This document shows, piece after piece, positions 1-8,661 of a stretch of DNA of 64,000 bases. The stretch's first letter is position 1; each line of letters begins with the position of its first letter. Below the pieces are notes generated by a model. The model had not been told where the DNA came from. It saw nothing but the letters and a program-made list of their open reading frames with translations, and made no database searches. A program made the position numbers and the translations under genes. The stretch is from JAUIET01 sp039111475 (lineage in GTDB: Bacteria > Pseudomonadota > Gammaproteobacteria > Pseudomonadales > JAUIET01): assembly GCA_039111475.1 (NCBI GenBank), contig JBCCIP010000014.1:1-64000 (forward strand). Reading direction: 5' to 3'.

Positions 1-221
1 GCCAGTGGCGCAAACGCGCCTTCCAGAAAACTGCCAAGTGCTTCCAGTGGTTGTGACAAAAATTGTGACCAACCGATGGTGCTGGATATGTAGTAAGAGC
101 CACCAAGCAACCAGAAAATGGTGATGGCGATCGCCAGAAACAAGCGCCAATCGAGACCTCTCAGTGCCGCAAAGTTATTGGGTTCTTGGCCAGAAGACCT
201 ATCTGCCGTTTGCTCTTGCAC
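1..221 (-). CDS. Hypothetical membrane protein, N-terminal part (cut by window edge)
   Basis: The first 73 codons of a leftward gene that runs off the left edge. It starts at a GTG two bases after the trkH stop, with GGAG about eight bases upstream inside the end of trkH, so it is very likely translated from the trk operon mRNA. The visible part has a polar N-terminus of about 25 residues, then a hydrophobic stretch (around residues 28-45, with FLAIAITIFWLLGG) that looks like one membrane segment, then a second amphipathic or membrane stretch. I do not recognise a named family. Its job cannot be told from this fragment; co-transcription with potassium transport genes is the only context. Confidence 0.6.
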   Translation of the reverse strand, partial: MQEQTADRSSGQEPNNFAALRGLDWRLFLAIAITIFWLLGGSYYISSTIGWSQFLSQPLEALGSFLEGAFAPL

Positions 222-223
222 GG

Positions 224-1672
224 TTACTTTCTCCAGAAAAGAGGGGTGAACAATACCAGCAGTGTAAAGATTTCCAAACGACCAAGTAACATCGCAAAGC
301 ACAACAACCATTTGGCCGGATCGGATATGTTGCCATAGTGCGCTGCTACCTGCCCTAGGCCTGGGCCAAGATTGTTCAGTGAGGCCGCCGCCGCGGAATA
401 GGCGCTGACAAAATCAAGATCCAGCACCATTAGCATTAACGTCAAGGTGATGAAGGTAACAATGTAGACGGCGATGAAGCCCCAGACGGCCGACATCACG
501 CGCTCTGCGACGGGTCTGCTGCCAAGTTTGACTGGAATTAATGCATGCGGGTGCACAATTTGCTTAATTTCGCGTAAACCTTGCTTCACCATCAGCAGTG
601 CACGAATCACTTTCATGCCGCCGCCCGTAGAACCTGCGCAAGCGCCAACAAATGCCATGGCCATTAACAGAAACGGGATAAAGCTTGGCCATGCGCTGAA
701 GTTGGCGCTGGCAAAGCCAGTGGTCGTCGCAATCGACACTACCTGAAAAGCGCCATGCAGCAAGGCCTCATTGAATGACAGCTCACCCAACAGCGCCAGC
801 GCGCTGACCACAATCACGATTCCTACAGCGAGCATGGTCAAGTAAAACTTAAGCTCTGGGTCTTCGGCGTACACTCTCAAAGTCACCCTGCGCCAGGCAT
901 AGAAGTGCAACGCGAAATTGATACCGGCAACAACCATATAAAAAATCGCAACTAACAATATGACCGGGTTATCGAAATAGGCCATGCTCAAATCATGGGT
1001 AGAAAAACCGCCAATAGAAACCGTAGAAAAACCATGGCTGATGGCGTCAAACGGCGTCATTCCAGCCAACCAGTAGCTGACGCAACACCCTACAGTGAGC
1101 AGTAAATAAATTATGAATAACCATTTTGCAGTACTGGTTATTCGCGGCGTGAGCTTGCTGTCTTTGATAGGCCCAGGTGTTTCCGCCCTGTACAATTGCA
1201 TTCCGCCAATTCCCAGCATTGGCAAAATAGCCACGGCGATAACGATTATGCCAATGCCGCCAAGCCACTGCAGTTGTTGCCGGTAAAACAGCAACGATTC
1301 GGGCAGCAAATCCAAACCCACCAGCACGGTAGCGCCGGTAGTGGTTAAACCGGAAATACTTTCAAAGATGGCATCGGTAAGGTCGATGTCTGTATTGTCA
1401 GACAAATACAGCGGCAAGGCCCCGAACACGCCAAGCACAAACCAGAACATCGCTGTAACAAGAAAGCCGTCGCGCACGCGCAGTTCGTGCTGTGCCTTGC
1501 GAAACGGCAGCCACAATACGCCGCCGCATATAAAAGTGGTTAGAAACGCCTCAAAGAAAACCAGTTGCGAGCCATCGTCGTAAATATAAGAGACGATGAT
1601 GGGAATCAACATAGTCAGGCTGAACAGCATTAGCAGCACGCCCAAAACCCGAAAGATGATTGAAAAATGCAT
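224..1672 (-). CDS. trkH: Trk potassium uptake system, membrane subunit TrkH
   Basis: Inner-membrane K+ translocating subunit of the Trk system, 482 residues, the usual family length. The protein is hydrophobic throughout and shows the four pore-loop repeats of the TrkH/KtrB superfamily, each with its filter glycine: near residues 108-118 (TTTGATVLVG), 218-226 (VSIGGFSTH), 316-322 (TTTGFA) and about 432 (NNLGPGLG). It lies 17 bases downstream of trkA, whose product gates it, in the leftward operon def-fmt-rsmB-trkA-trkH. Start is an ATG. Family assignment is firm; TrkH and TrkG paralogues cannot be separated by eye. Confidence 0.95.
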   Translation of the reverse strand: MHFSIIFRVLGVLLMLFSLTMLIPIIVSYIYDDGSQLVFFEAFLTTFICGGVLWLPFRKAQHELRVRDGFLVTAMFWFVLGVFGALPLYLSDNTDIDLTDAIFESISGLTTTGATVLVGLDLLPESLLFYRQQLQWLGGIGIIVIAVAILPMLGIGGMQLYRAETPGPIKDSKLTPRITSTAKWLFIIYLLLTVGCCVSYWLAGMTPFDAISHGFSTVSIGGFSTHDLSMAYFDNPVILLVAIFYMVVAGINFALHFYAWRRVTLRVYAEDPELKFYLTMLAVGIVIVVSALALLGELSFNEALLHGAFQVVSIATTTGFASANFSAWPSFIPFLLMAMAFVGACAGSTGGGMKVIRALLMVKQGLREIKQIVHPHALIPVKLGSRPVAERVMSAVWGFIAVYIVTFITLTLMLMVLDLDFVSAYSAAAASLNNLGPGLGQVAAHYGNISDPAKWLLCFAMLLGRLEIFTLLVLFTPLFWRK

Positions 1673-1689
1673 GCCTTTGCAGAGCGCCC

Positions 1690-3063
1690 TTAGAGAAAGT
1701 GGAAGCCCACCTGAAACAGGCGTTCCACTTCGCTGACTTTGTTTTTGTCTGTCAGGAATAGGATCACGTGATCATCTGACTCAACAACCACACTTTTGTG
1801 GGCAATAATCACCTCTTCGCCGCGCACCAGGGCACCAATGGTTGCCCCTTCAGGCAGTGGAATATCTTTCAGCGCTTTGCCTACCACTTTCGAGGAGCCG
1901 GAATCGCCGTGGGCGACAATTTCCATCGCCTCAGCTGCCCCTCGTCGAAGTGAATACACGTTGGCCATGTCGCCGCGACGCACGTGGGTCAGAATACTGC
2001 CGATGGTAATCTGGTGTGGTGATATAGCGATGTCTATGTCTCCTCCTTGCACCAGATCAACATAAGCCGGGTTTGCGATCAAAGTAATAACTTTGCGAGC
2101 GCCCCGTTTTTTGGCCAGCAGAGAGGCCATGATATTGGCTTCGTCGTCATTGGTAACGGCCAGGAATAGATCAGTGTATTCGATGTTTTCGGCCATCAAC
2201 AGTTCGCTGTCGGTGGCGCTGCCGTACAGCACAATCGATTTCTGCAGGTTCTCAGACAGAAATGCCGCACGCTCTTTGTTGTATTCAATCACCTTAACCT
2301 GATAGTCGTGCTCAATCGCTTCGGCCAGCCGGGCGCCAATATTCCCGCCCCCGGCGATCATCACACGTTTATACGGGTTTTCTAGCCGGCGCAGCTCAGC
2401 CATCACTGCGGGCGTGTGTTCTCGCGCAGCGATAAAGAACACCTCATCGTCCACCTCAACAACCGTATCCCCTTCCGGAATAATGGGTCGGTCACGCCTA
2501 AAGATAGCGGCAACGCGGGTGTCACCCTTCTTCATGTGCTGGCGAATTTCGCGCAGCTCCTGGCCCATGATCAGGCCGCCATAATAGGCTTTCACGGCAA
2601 CCAGCTTTACTCGGCCCCCGGCAAAGTCCAGCACCTGCAAAGCGTCTGGATTGTCTACTAGATTTTGCAGATAACTGGTGACCAGCTGTTCAGGGCTGAT
2701 CCACACATCTATGGGAATGGCTTCATTGCGAAAGATCTCTTCGCGATTTTGGTATTCGGGTGAGCGTATGCGGCTGACCTTCATTGGTGTGTGGAACATA
2801 GAGAAGGCGATCTGGCAGGCGATCATATTAATTTCGTCGCTGCTGGTAACCGCTATCAGCATGTCGGCGTCTTCAGCACCTGCACGGCGCAACACATTCG
2901 GGTGCGACGCATGGCCTACCAGGGTGCGAATATCCAGGCGGTCTTGCAGCTCATGCAATACGTCTGGGTTCAGATCAACCAGCGTTATCTCGTTTTGCTC
3001 ATCAGCCAGTGCTTCGGCCAGACGCCCGCCTACCTGGCCAGCTCCGAGAATAATTATGTTCAC
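1690..3063 (-). CDS. trkA: Trk system potassium uptake regulator TrkA
   Basis: Cytoplasmic, nucleotide-binding gating ring subunit of the Trk K+ transporter. The 457-residue protein is a tandem duplication: each half has a Rossmann RCK-N domain (GAGQVGG at residues 7-13; GGGNIGARLAEA near 238-249) followed by an RCK-C/TrkA-C domain. The acidic residue ending the second beta strand in each half (VDLN, IEYN) is the usual sign of NAD(H) binding. Start is GTG at 3063 with AGGA nine bases upstream. It sits between rsmB and trkH, the order seen in Pseudomonas relatives. Confidence 0.96.
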   Translation of the reverse strand: MNIIILGAGQVGGRLAEALADEQNEITLVDLNPDVLHELQDRLDIRTLVGHASHPNVLRRAGAEDADMLIAVTSSDEINMIACQIAFSMFHTPMKVSRIRSPEYQNREEIFRNEAIPIDVWISPEQLVTSYLQNLVDNPDALQVLDFAGGRVKLVAVKAYYGGLIMGQELREIRQHMKKGDTRVAAIFRRDRPIIPEGDTVVEVDDEVFFIAAREHTPAVMAELRRLENPYKRVMIAGGGNIGARLAEAIEHDYQVKVIEYNKERAAFLSENLQKSIVLYGSATDSELLMAENIEYTDLFLAVTNDDEANIMASLLAKKRGARKVITLIANPAYVDLVQGGDIDIAISPHQITIGSILTHVRRGDMANVYSLRRGAAEAMEIVAHGDSGSSKVVGKALKDIPLPEGATIGALVRGEEVIIAHKSVVVESDDHVILFLTDKNKVSEVERLFQVGFHFL

Positions 3064-3098
3064 GTGTGTTCCTGGTTCTATTCTGGCTAATGATCAGC

Positions 3099-4424
3099 CT
3101 AAGCGCTTTTTATCAATCGCGCGTAGTAAAACCCGTCATGGGTTGAAGGCAGCAACTGGCGGCCGTAAGAGCACTCCTGCCCCCAGCTCGCCACAATGTG
3201 ATCATGCGTTGCATCGTCTTGGGATTCAACAAAGGCGGCGATAATTTGTTGATTTTCTTCCGGTAAAATTGAACATGTGGAGTACAGTAATTTGCCTCCG
3301 GGTGCCAGTTTGGACCAGCAGGTTTGTAACATGGCAAGCTGCACGTCTCTCAATTCGGCAATATCATCATGTCGGCGCAAATACTTAATATCCGGATTTC
3401 GTCGTATTACTCCGGTGGCGGAACAGGGTACGTCCAGCAAAATCCGCTGATAGCTTTCTGCGCCCTTCCACTGCTCAGCGTCACAGGCGTCTGCTTCGAT
3501 AAGCATTGCTTCCAGGCCCAGTCGCTGCAGGTTTTCGCTAACCCTTTCCAACCGTGCGCCGCTGTTGTCCATCGCATCCACTGCGATGTTCGTCACGCGT
3601 TCCAGAATATGTCCGGTTTTTCCACCTGGAGCGCAGCAGGCATCCAGGACACGCTGGCCCTCTTCCAAATCCAGTAAAAAGGCGGCGAGTTGGGCGCCCT
3701 CGTCCTGCACGCTAAGGTGGCCTGTTCGAAAGCCGGGTAGCTGTGCCACGTCAACGGCCTTATTTAGTGTGATGGCACTTTCGCTGATCGGGCCTGGGCC
3801 GCACTCTATGTCTTCGTTACGCAGAGACTGTAAGGCCGCATCTCGGGTTTGCTTGGCAAAGTTAACCCTTAATGTCATGGGAGGGCGCTGATTGCTGGCC
3901 TCCATCAGCTCATCAGCTTGTTGCGGCCAACACTGTATAAGGTGATCAAACAACCATTGCGGAAACGCCATTTTTTGCGCTGGAGTGAGAGCGGCCAATA
4001 GTTCGTCGGTCTGTCGGTCGGCGTTTCGCAACACGCCATTAATCAAAGCTTTTGCCCAGCTCTTTTTCAGGGCGGCAGCAGCATCCACTGTTTCACTAAC
4101 AGCGGCGTGTGATGGTGTTCGCATATGTAACAATTGATACAAGCCAATCAATAACAAGGCGCGAACATCAGCGTCTTTGCGTCGCAATGGCTTGCTGATC
4201 AGCTTTACCAGAATGGCGTCCAGTTGGAAGTACCAACGCATAACGCCATAACACATTTCTTTTACTTCGCTGTGGCGTTCTGCGTTTTCTGAAGCGCTGA
4301 GAACACGTGGCAGTAAAGTGGCCAGTGAACCGTCATGGTGTAACAGGCGACTTAGTATATTAGCCGCCATCACGCGACTATTAGTGGGCTTGGCGGTGCG
4401 GCCAGAATTGCGTTTATTGCTCAC
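3099..4424 (-). CDS. rsmB: 16S rRNA (cytosine-967-C5)-methyltransferase RsmB
   Basis: SAM-dependent methyltransferase (Sun/Fmu) that makes m5C967 in 16S rRNA. An N-terminal NusB-like helical domain (about residues 10-150) is followed by a Rossmann methyltransferase domain with the SAM loop LDACCAPGGKT near residue 261, the catalytic motif DVPCSATG near 333 and the second cysteine motif YSTCS further on. The frame stays open upstream to 4466, overlapping fmt by 53 bases; I prefer the GTG at 4424 (441 residues), which overlaps the fmt stop by only 11 bases and matches the length of the E. coli protein better. An ATG at 4370 is a second alternative. Confidence 0.93.
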   Translation of the reverse strand: MSNKRNSGRTAKPTNSRVMAANILSRLLHHDGSLATLLPRVLSASENAERHSEVKEMCYGVMRWYFQLDAILVKLISKPLRRKDADVRALLLIGLYQLLHMRTPSHAAVSETVDAAAALKKSWAKALINGVLRNADRQTDELLAALTPAQKMAFPQWLFDHLIQCWPQQADELMEASNQRPPMTLRVNFAKQTRDAALQSLRNEDIECGPGPISESAITLNKAVDVAQLPGFRTGHLSVQDEGAQLAAFLLDLEEGQRVLDACCAPGGKTGHILERVTNIAVDAMDNSGARLERVSENLQRLGLEAMLIEADACDAEQWKGAESYQRILLDVPCSATGVIRRNPDIKYLRRHDDIAELRDVQLAMLQTCWSKLAPGGKLLYSTCSILPEENQQIIAAFVESQDDATHDHIVASWGQECSYGRQLLPSTHDGFYYARLIKSA

Positions 4425-5391
4425 GAAAGCTTTCGAATAGCGTGCCAATCTGCAGCTGTGATGCACGGGAGTTTAGACAATCGCGCACAGACATCATGCG
4501 CCCGCCAGGAAATTGAAGCTGTGTTAGCTGCACACTGCCGGTGCCGCACTGCACAGTAATAAAGTTTTTGTCAACGCCGATAATCGCACCGGGCGCACTT
4601 AAACTAACACCGTTACCACTGACTGGTTTGGTATCGGGCCCAAGTTTTATGCGCTCGTCGTCAAGCACCGTGAAGCATGTGTAGTCTGAATAAAACGCTC
4701 GAATTTTGCAGTCAATTTCAGCAGCGCTACTAGACCAGTCAATGGCAGTTTCTGGTTTGTTTATTTTCTTTGCGTAGTTGGCGCGTTGATCATCTTGCGG
4801 TTCGGCGCTTGTTTCCCCGCGTGCAAAACCGGCGATAGTTTCTACAATTGCTTTGCTTCCAAGATCAACCAGTTTACTGCGAATACTGTCGCCAGTGTCG
4901 CGATCCGTAATTTCACATATTTTTTTCTGCAACATGTCGCCTGTATCAAGGCCGGCATCCATTTGCATAATCGTTATGCCAGTCTCGGCATCGCCAGCTT
5001 CTATTGCACGCTCAACGGGTGCGGCTCCTCGCCAGCGAGGTAATAGGGAAGCATGAATATTAATGCAGCCCAGGCGTGGTGTATCCAGCACACTCTGCGG
5101 CAATAATAAACCGTAGGCGGCGACTACCATAATGTCGGCCCGCCATTCCTTGAGTAGTTGAACATCGCCATCTTCTTTGAAGTTGAGCGGCTGACACACC
5201 GGGATGCCATTGTCTTCAGCCACTGACTTAACCGGGCTGGACACCAGCTTCTTGCCTCTTCCGCGTGGCCGATCAGGTTGGGTGTATACAGCAACCACAT
5301 CGCAATGCTCGCTCTCAATCAGGGCGTTGAGTGCAAGGGCGGCAAATTCAGGTGTGCCGGCAAATACCAGCCGAAGAGCGGGCGTTGTCAT
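4414..5391 (-). CDS. fmt: Methionyl-tRNA formyltransferase
   Basis: Transfers a formyl group from 10-formyl-THF to initiator Met-tRNA. The 325-residue protein has the N-terminal formyltransferase domain with the signature IHASLLPRWRGAAP (near residues 112-125) holding the catalytic His, and GLDTGDM near 148 with the catalytic Asp, followed by the smaller C-terminal OB-like domain. The start ATG overlaps the def stop by four bases (ATGA), so the two steps of N-terminal formylation and deformylation are translationally coupled, as in most bacteria. Confidence 0.97.
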   Translation of the reverse strand: MTTPALRLVFAGTPEFAALALNALIESEHCDVVAVYTQPDRPRGRGKKLVSSPVKSVAEDNGIPVCQPLNFKEDGDVQLLKEWRADIMVVAAYGLLLPQSVLDTPRLGCINIHASLLPRWRGAAPVERAIEAGDAETGITIMQMDAGLDTGDMLQKKICEITDRDTGDSIRSKLVDLGSKAIVETIAGFARGETSAEPQDDQRANYAKKINKPETAIDWSSSAAEIDCKIRAFYSDYTCFTVLDDERIKLGPDTKPVSGNGVSLSAPGAIIGVDKNFITVQCGTGSVQLTQLQFPGGRMMSVRDCLNSRASQLQIGTLFESFREQ

Positions 5392-5891
5392 CCAGCGCGT
5401 TGGCGCTTGGCGAGTTTGCTGCGCAGGCGTTGGCGTTTGAGCGACGATAAATAGTCAACGAACAACTTGCCATTCAAGTGGTCCATTTCGTGTTGAATAC
5501 ACACAGCCAGCAAGTCGTCAGGTTGCATTTCAAACTCCTCGCCGTTTCTGTCCAGCGCTGTTACCGTTATATGCGCCGGTCGTTTCACGGTGTCTTGATA
5601 ATCTGGCACCGATAAGCAACCTTCTTCATAGGCGCGCATTTCATCGTCTAATATCGAGATACTCGGGTTGATAAACACCAGTGGCGTATTACGTTCTTCA
5701 CTGACATCAATCACGATCAATTGCTCGTGCACATTGACTTGTGTGGCGGCGAGACCAATGCCAGGTGCGTCATACATTGTTTCCAACATATCGTCGATCA
5801 AGCGTCGATGTCGATCGCCCACAGTCGCTATCGGTTTTGCCTTGGTGCGCAACCGGGGGTCTGGGAATTCAAGTATTTCGAGAATGGCCAT
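5388..5891 (-). CDS. def: Peptide deformylase
   Basis: Metalloenzyme that removes the N-formyl group from nascent proteins. All three family motifs are present: GIGLAATQV, EGCLSVP and QHEMDHLNG, which supply the catalytic Gln/Glu and the metal ligands Cys, His, His. The open frame extends to 5945, but the protein proper aligns with known deformylases from the ATG at 5891 (MAILEILEFPD), giving 167 residues; the Shine-Dalgarno there is weak. First gene of the leftward operon, divergent from the lysM gene. Confidence 0.95.
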   Translation of the reverse strand: MAILEILEFPDPRLRTKAKPIATVGDRHRRLIDDMLETMYDAPGIGLAATQVNVHEQLIVIDVSEERNTPLVFINPSISILDDEMRAYEEGCLSVPDYQDTVKRPAHITVTALDRNGEEFEMQPDDLLAVCIQHEMDHLNGKLFVDYLSSLKRQRLRSKLAKRQRAG

Positions 5892-5998
5892 TCGTTGTAC
5901 AAATTGATGATAAATAGAACGCATACCTAGCGTGATACAGCGCATAAACAGGCATTTTTACCGATTAGAACAGGCGAGTTTGCGCCTTTACACCAACC

Positions 5999-6010
5999 GG
6001 CGAAATCGCC
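5999..6010. promoter_or_regulatory. Short dyad in the def/lysM divergent promoter region
   Basis: GGCGA-AA-TCGCC, a five-bp-arm palindrome in the 157-211 bases separating the two divergent genes. An AT-rich stretch with TATAGT/TAGTAT follows at about 6019-6028 and could be the -10 of the lysM gene. Operator role is inference only. Confidence 0.25.
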
Positions 6011-6102
6011 GACACATGCTATAGTATAAATGGTGTTATGACGCCACGCGCGCTGTTTTCAAGGTCTCCCCTGCACGTCGGCAAGTTGGAAAAGGTACGG
6101 TA

Positions 6103-7131
6103 ATGAAAAAGATATTGCTTTCAAGCATCCTGGGCTTGTGGCTTTTTGGTCTGGCGGCACAGGCCGATGTGGTAATGCGTGACGGACATCCTGACCAACA
6201 TGTAGTGGTAAAAGGTGACACCCTCTGGGACATCTCCGGTAAGTTTCTTCGCGACCCCTGGTTGTGGCCAGAAATTTGGCAGGTGAATCCGCAAATTGCC
6301 AACCCGCATTTAATCTTTCCCGGTGACGTTATTAATCTTGTATACCTTGATGGCAAGCCTCGCCTCAGGGTAACGCGTGGGCCAAACAGCAATACGGTTC
6401 GTATAACGCCAAAAATGCGTTTGTCACCCGTTGACAACGCCATCCCTGCAATCCCTCTTGAGAAAATTAACGCTTTCCTTAGCGACAGCCGAATTGTTGA
6501 CGATGGCGAGCTTGAAGCCGCGCCTTATGTCTTGGCCGGCGCCCAAGGCCACATTGTGACTGCGGCGGGTGACGAATTGTTCGCTCGTGGTGCTTTTGCA
6601 GAAGAAGACGATGTGTACGGCGTTTACCGCAAAGGGGAAGTATTCCGCGATCCAAAAACCAAAGAAATTCTTGGCATTGCGGCACTGGATATAGGTGGCG
6701 TTAAAAAACTCAGCGTAGACGGCGACCTTGGTCATTTCCAAGTAAATCGCAGCCGCGAGGAAATTCGCATAGAAGACCGCCTGCTACCCAATGTTGAGAG
6801 ACGCGTTACAGCAACGTTTATTCCGGATGCACCAACGGAAGAAATAGACGGTTACATCGCCGCAGTTGAAGGGGGTGTGACGCAAATCGGCTTTATGGAC
6901 ATCGTGGTGCTCAACAAAGGTGAGCGAGACGGCCTGGCCGAGGGCAATGTGCTTGCGATTGATCGCCGCGGAGAACGTGTGCTGGACCGAAAAGAGCGAG
7001 AGTGGGTGCAACTGCCCGATGAGCGCGCAGGACTGTTGATGGTTTTTCGTACATATGAAAGAATGAGCTATGGACTTGTACTCCGTGCCACTCAACCCTT
7101 GAAGGTGATGGACCGGGTACACAACCCGTAG
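6103..7131 (+). CDS. Secreted LysM peptidoglycan-binding protein
   Basis: A 342-residue exported protein: signal peptide at residues 1-21 (ending AQA), then one LysM domain at about residues 30-80 (VVKGDTLWDISGKFL...FPGDVINL), then a long beta-rich region without a motif I recognise. LysM domains bind the glycan of peptidoglycan, so it should act at the cell wall in the periplasm. Pseudomonas has a homologue at the same place between def and dprA. The catalytic or structural role of the C-terminal part is unknown. Confidence 0.88.
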   Translation: MKKILLSSILGLWLFGLAAQADVVMRDGHPDQHVVVKGDTLWDISGKFLRDPWLWPEIWQVNPQIANPHLIFPGDVINLVYLDGKPRLRVTRGPNSNTVRITPKMRLSPVDNAIPAIPLEKINAFLSDSRIVDDGELEAAPYVLAGAQGHIVTAAGDELFARGAFAEEDDVYGVYRKGEVFRDPKTKEILGIAALDIGGVKKLSVDGDLGHFQVNRSREEIRIEDRLLPNVERRVTATFIPDAPTEEIDGYIAAVEGGVTQIGFMDIVVLNKGERDGLAEGNVLAIDRRGERVLDRKEREWVQLPDERAGLLMVFRTYERMSYGLVLRATQPLKVMDRVHNP

Positions 7132-7210
7132 CGACCGCTCGCTCAAGGATGAATCGGGTCAGGCGAATGCCTGGCCAAATAGCCTTAACAAGACCCAGGT
7201 GTGATCGCTA

Positions 7211-7230
7211 CCTTTCACGGTGAAAGGAGG
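7211..7230 (+). promoter_or_regulatory. Palindrome overlapping the dprA Shine-Dalgarno
   Basis: CCTTTCAC-G-GTGAAAGG (7211-7227) is a perfect dyad whose right arm runs into the strong Shine-Dalgarno AAAGGAGG (7223-7230), six bases before the dprA ATG. In RNA the hairpin would partly bury the ribosome binding site; as DNA it could be an operator. Confidence 0.45.
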
Positions 7231-7235
7231 CAAGG

Positions 7236-8393
7236 ATGGCCGTCACCAACTCCCCTATTGGTCAAAAAGATGATCAAGAACAACGCGCACGGCTGTACAT
7301 GGCGCTGCAACACCTGCCCGAGTTAGGGCCGGCTCGCGAAGCACGTTTATTCAAACATTGCGCAAACCTTGAGCAGTTATTAAACGCAGATCAGGCCGAT
7401 TGGCACTCCGCGCGTTTGCACGCAGACACCCAAGCCGCTTTACAAGACCTGATCCGTCGCGGAGAGCAAAGTCTTTACTTGCGCAAGGCGCAGACGGATT
7501 TTGCGCTGTGTCAGCAATCGGGCTGGTCTGTGGTGACACAGGAAGATGATGATTATCCGCCACTGCTTGGCGAGATCAGTCTGCCGCCACCAATGCTTTA
7601 CGTCTGGGGCACTAAAAAAACCTTGAAGCGAGCGCAAGTGGCGTTGGTGGGCAGTCGCAAAGCAAGTAAATCGGGTTTGGAAACCGCGCAACGATTTGCC
7701 TCGCAGCTTGCGGCCAGCGGATTGGCTGTGTGCAGTGGCATGGCATTGGGCATCGATAGCGCCAGCCATAAAGCAGCGTTGGCGGCCGGTCAATCTACGG
7801 TGGCTGTGCTAGGCAGTGGCCTGGCGAATTTGTACCCGCGCAGAAATGTACACCTGGCCGCCGAGATTGCTGAAAACGGCTGTGTGATCAGCGAGTTCCC
7901 GCCCTCAACACCGCCGCAAGCCGGAAATTTCCCGCAGCGAAATCGAATAATCAGCGGCCTAAGTCATGCAACAATAGTGATAGAGGCAGCCAGGCGCAGC
8001 GGCTCGCTGATCACAGCCCGTTATGCGTTGGAGCAAAATCGTGAAGTGTATGCGGTGCCAGGGTCCATCAATAATGCCGGTAGCTCGGGTTGCAACGACT
8101 TGATCAAAAACGGCGCCCGTCTGCTTAACCACCCGGCCGATGTATTGGACGCGTTGCAATGCCAGCTTAGCGGCCAACAGCCTATGCCACTGGATGAGTT
8201 CGAGCCTGAGCAACAAGCGATCGCGTTAAGGCTAGCGACAGTGTTGCATCACGTACATTTTGAACCCACATCGATTGACCTTGTCGTCGAGCACACAGGG
8301 TTGGCCGCCGCAGACGTCAGCGCGGCACTGCTCGAATTGCAGCTGTGTGGGCGCATTGAGCAGCGAGCGGGGTGTTATCAACGCATTCGCTAG
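7236..8393 (+). CDS. dprA: DNA-processing protein DprA/Smf
   Basis: Loads RecA on incoming single-stranded DNA during natural transformation. The 385-residue protein carries an N-terminal SAM-like extension, the Rossmann-type DNA_processg_A domain (VALVGSRKAS near 131, SGMALGIDSASHKAAL near 169, FPQRNRIISGLS near 233) and a C-terminal winged-helix DprA_WH domain (from about 320). The start ATG is preceded by a near-perfect Shine-Dalgarno set inside a palindrome. comM in the same window is another competence-linked gene, but no pilus or uptake genes are visible here. Confidence 0.95.
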   Translation: MAVTNSPIGQKDDQEQRARLYMALQHLPELGPAREARLFKHCANLEQLLNADQADWHSARLHADTQAALQDLIRRGEQSLYLRKAQTDFALCQQSGWSVVTQEDDDYPPLLGEISLPPPMLYVWGTKKTLKRAQVALVGSRKASKSGLETAQRFASQLAASGLAVCSGMALGIDSASHKAALAAGQSTVAVLGSGLANLYPRRNVHLAAEIAENGCVISEFPPSTPPQAGNFPQRNRIISGLSHATIVIEAARRSGSLITARYALEQNREVYAVPGSINNAGSSGCNDLIKNGARLLNHPADVLDALQCQLSGQQPMPLDEFEPEQQAIALRLATVLHHVHFEPTSIDLVVEHTGLAAADVSAALLELQLCGRIEQRAGCYQRIR

Positions 8394-8420
8394 GCTTAAC
8401 ACTCTGTTCTCTAACAAGCG

Positions 8421-8592
8421 ATTGAAAAAATCTTCCTGATTTTTTCAATAGCAGGCAAAGGATAAAATGCGATTTTTCCTTTGCTCTCAAAATCAATGGC
8501 TTGCAGCCTTTGATTTTGCCGATACGTCCCATTATCGGACACAAACCGTCGAAATGCTGCGTTTTTCAGCAGCCTGCCAGGGTTAAAACCCT
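8421..8592 (+). repeat. Array of six consecutive hairpins between dprA and purE
   Basis: Nearly every base of this 172-base stretch lies in a dyad: H1 8421-8449 (12-bp perfect stem, ATTGAAAAAATC, 5-base loop); H2 8455-8484 (8-bp perfect stem GCAAAGGA plus 3 more pairs); H3 8488-8518 (13-bp stem with one mismatch, CAAAATCAATGGC, 5-base loop); H4 8519-8538 (CCGATA/TATCGG); H5 8556-8573 (GCTGC/GCAGC); H6 8579-8592 (AGGGTT-AA-AACCCT). GCAGGC at 8451-8456 can also pair with GCCTGC at 8572-8577, which would close H2-H5 into a multibranch junction, in competition with the ends of H2 and H5. H1 could act as a dprA terminator. Function unknown. Confidence 0.6.
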
Positions 8593-8661
8593 ACCGGGCT
8601 TGCACCAAAGCACGAGTTGAGGTAATTTCGCCGGCTTTCTGAAAACTGCCGAGCGTAATTT

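Noticed and set aside
2678..3244. 188-codon rightward frame antisense to trkA/rsmB
   Set aside because: Shadow of two well-supported leftward genes.
3099..4466. Longest possible rsmB frame with start at 4466
   Set aside because: Would overlap fmt by 53 bases and add 14 residues not expected from the family; GTG 4424 is a better start.
8317..8544. Leftward 75-codon frame over the end of dprA and the hairpin array
   Set aside because: Overlaps the dprA 3' end antisense and passes through the hairpins; translation is low in recognisable pattern.
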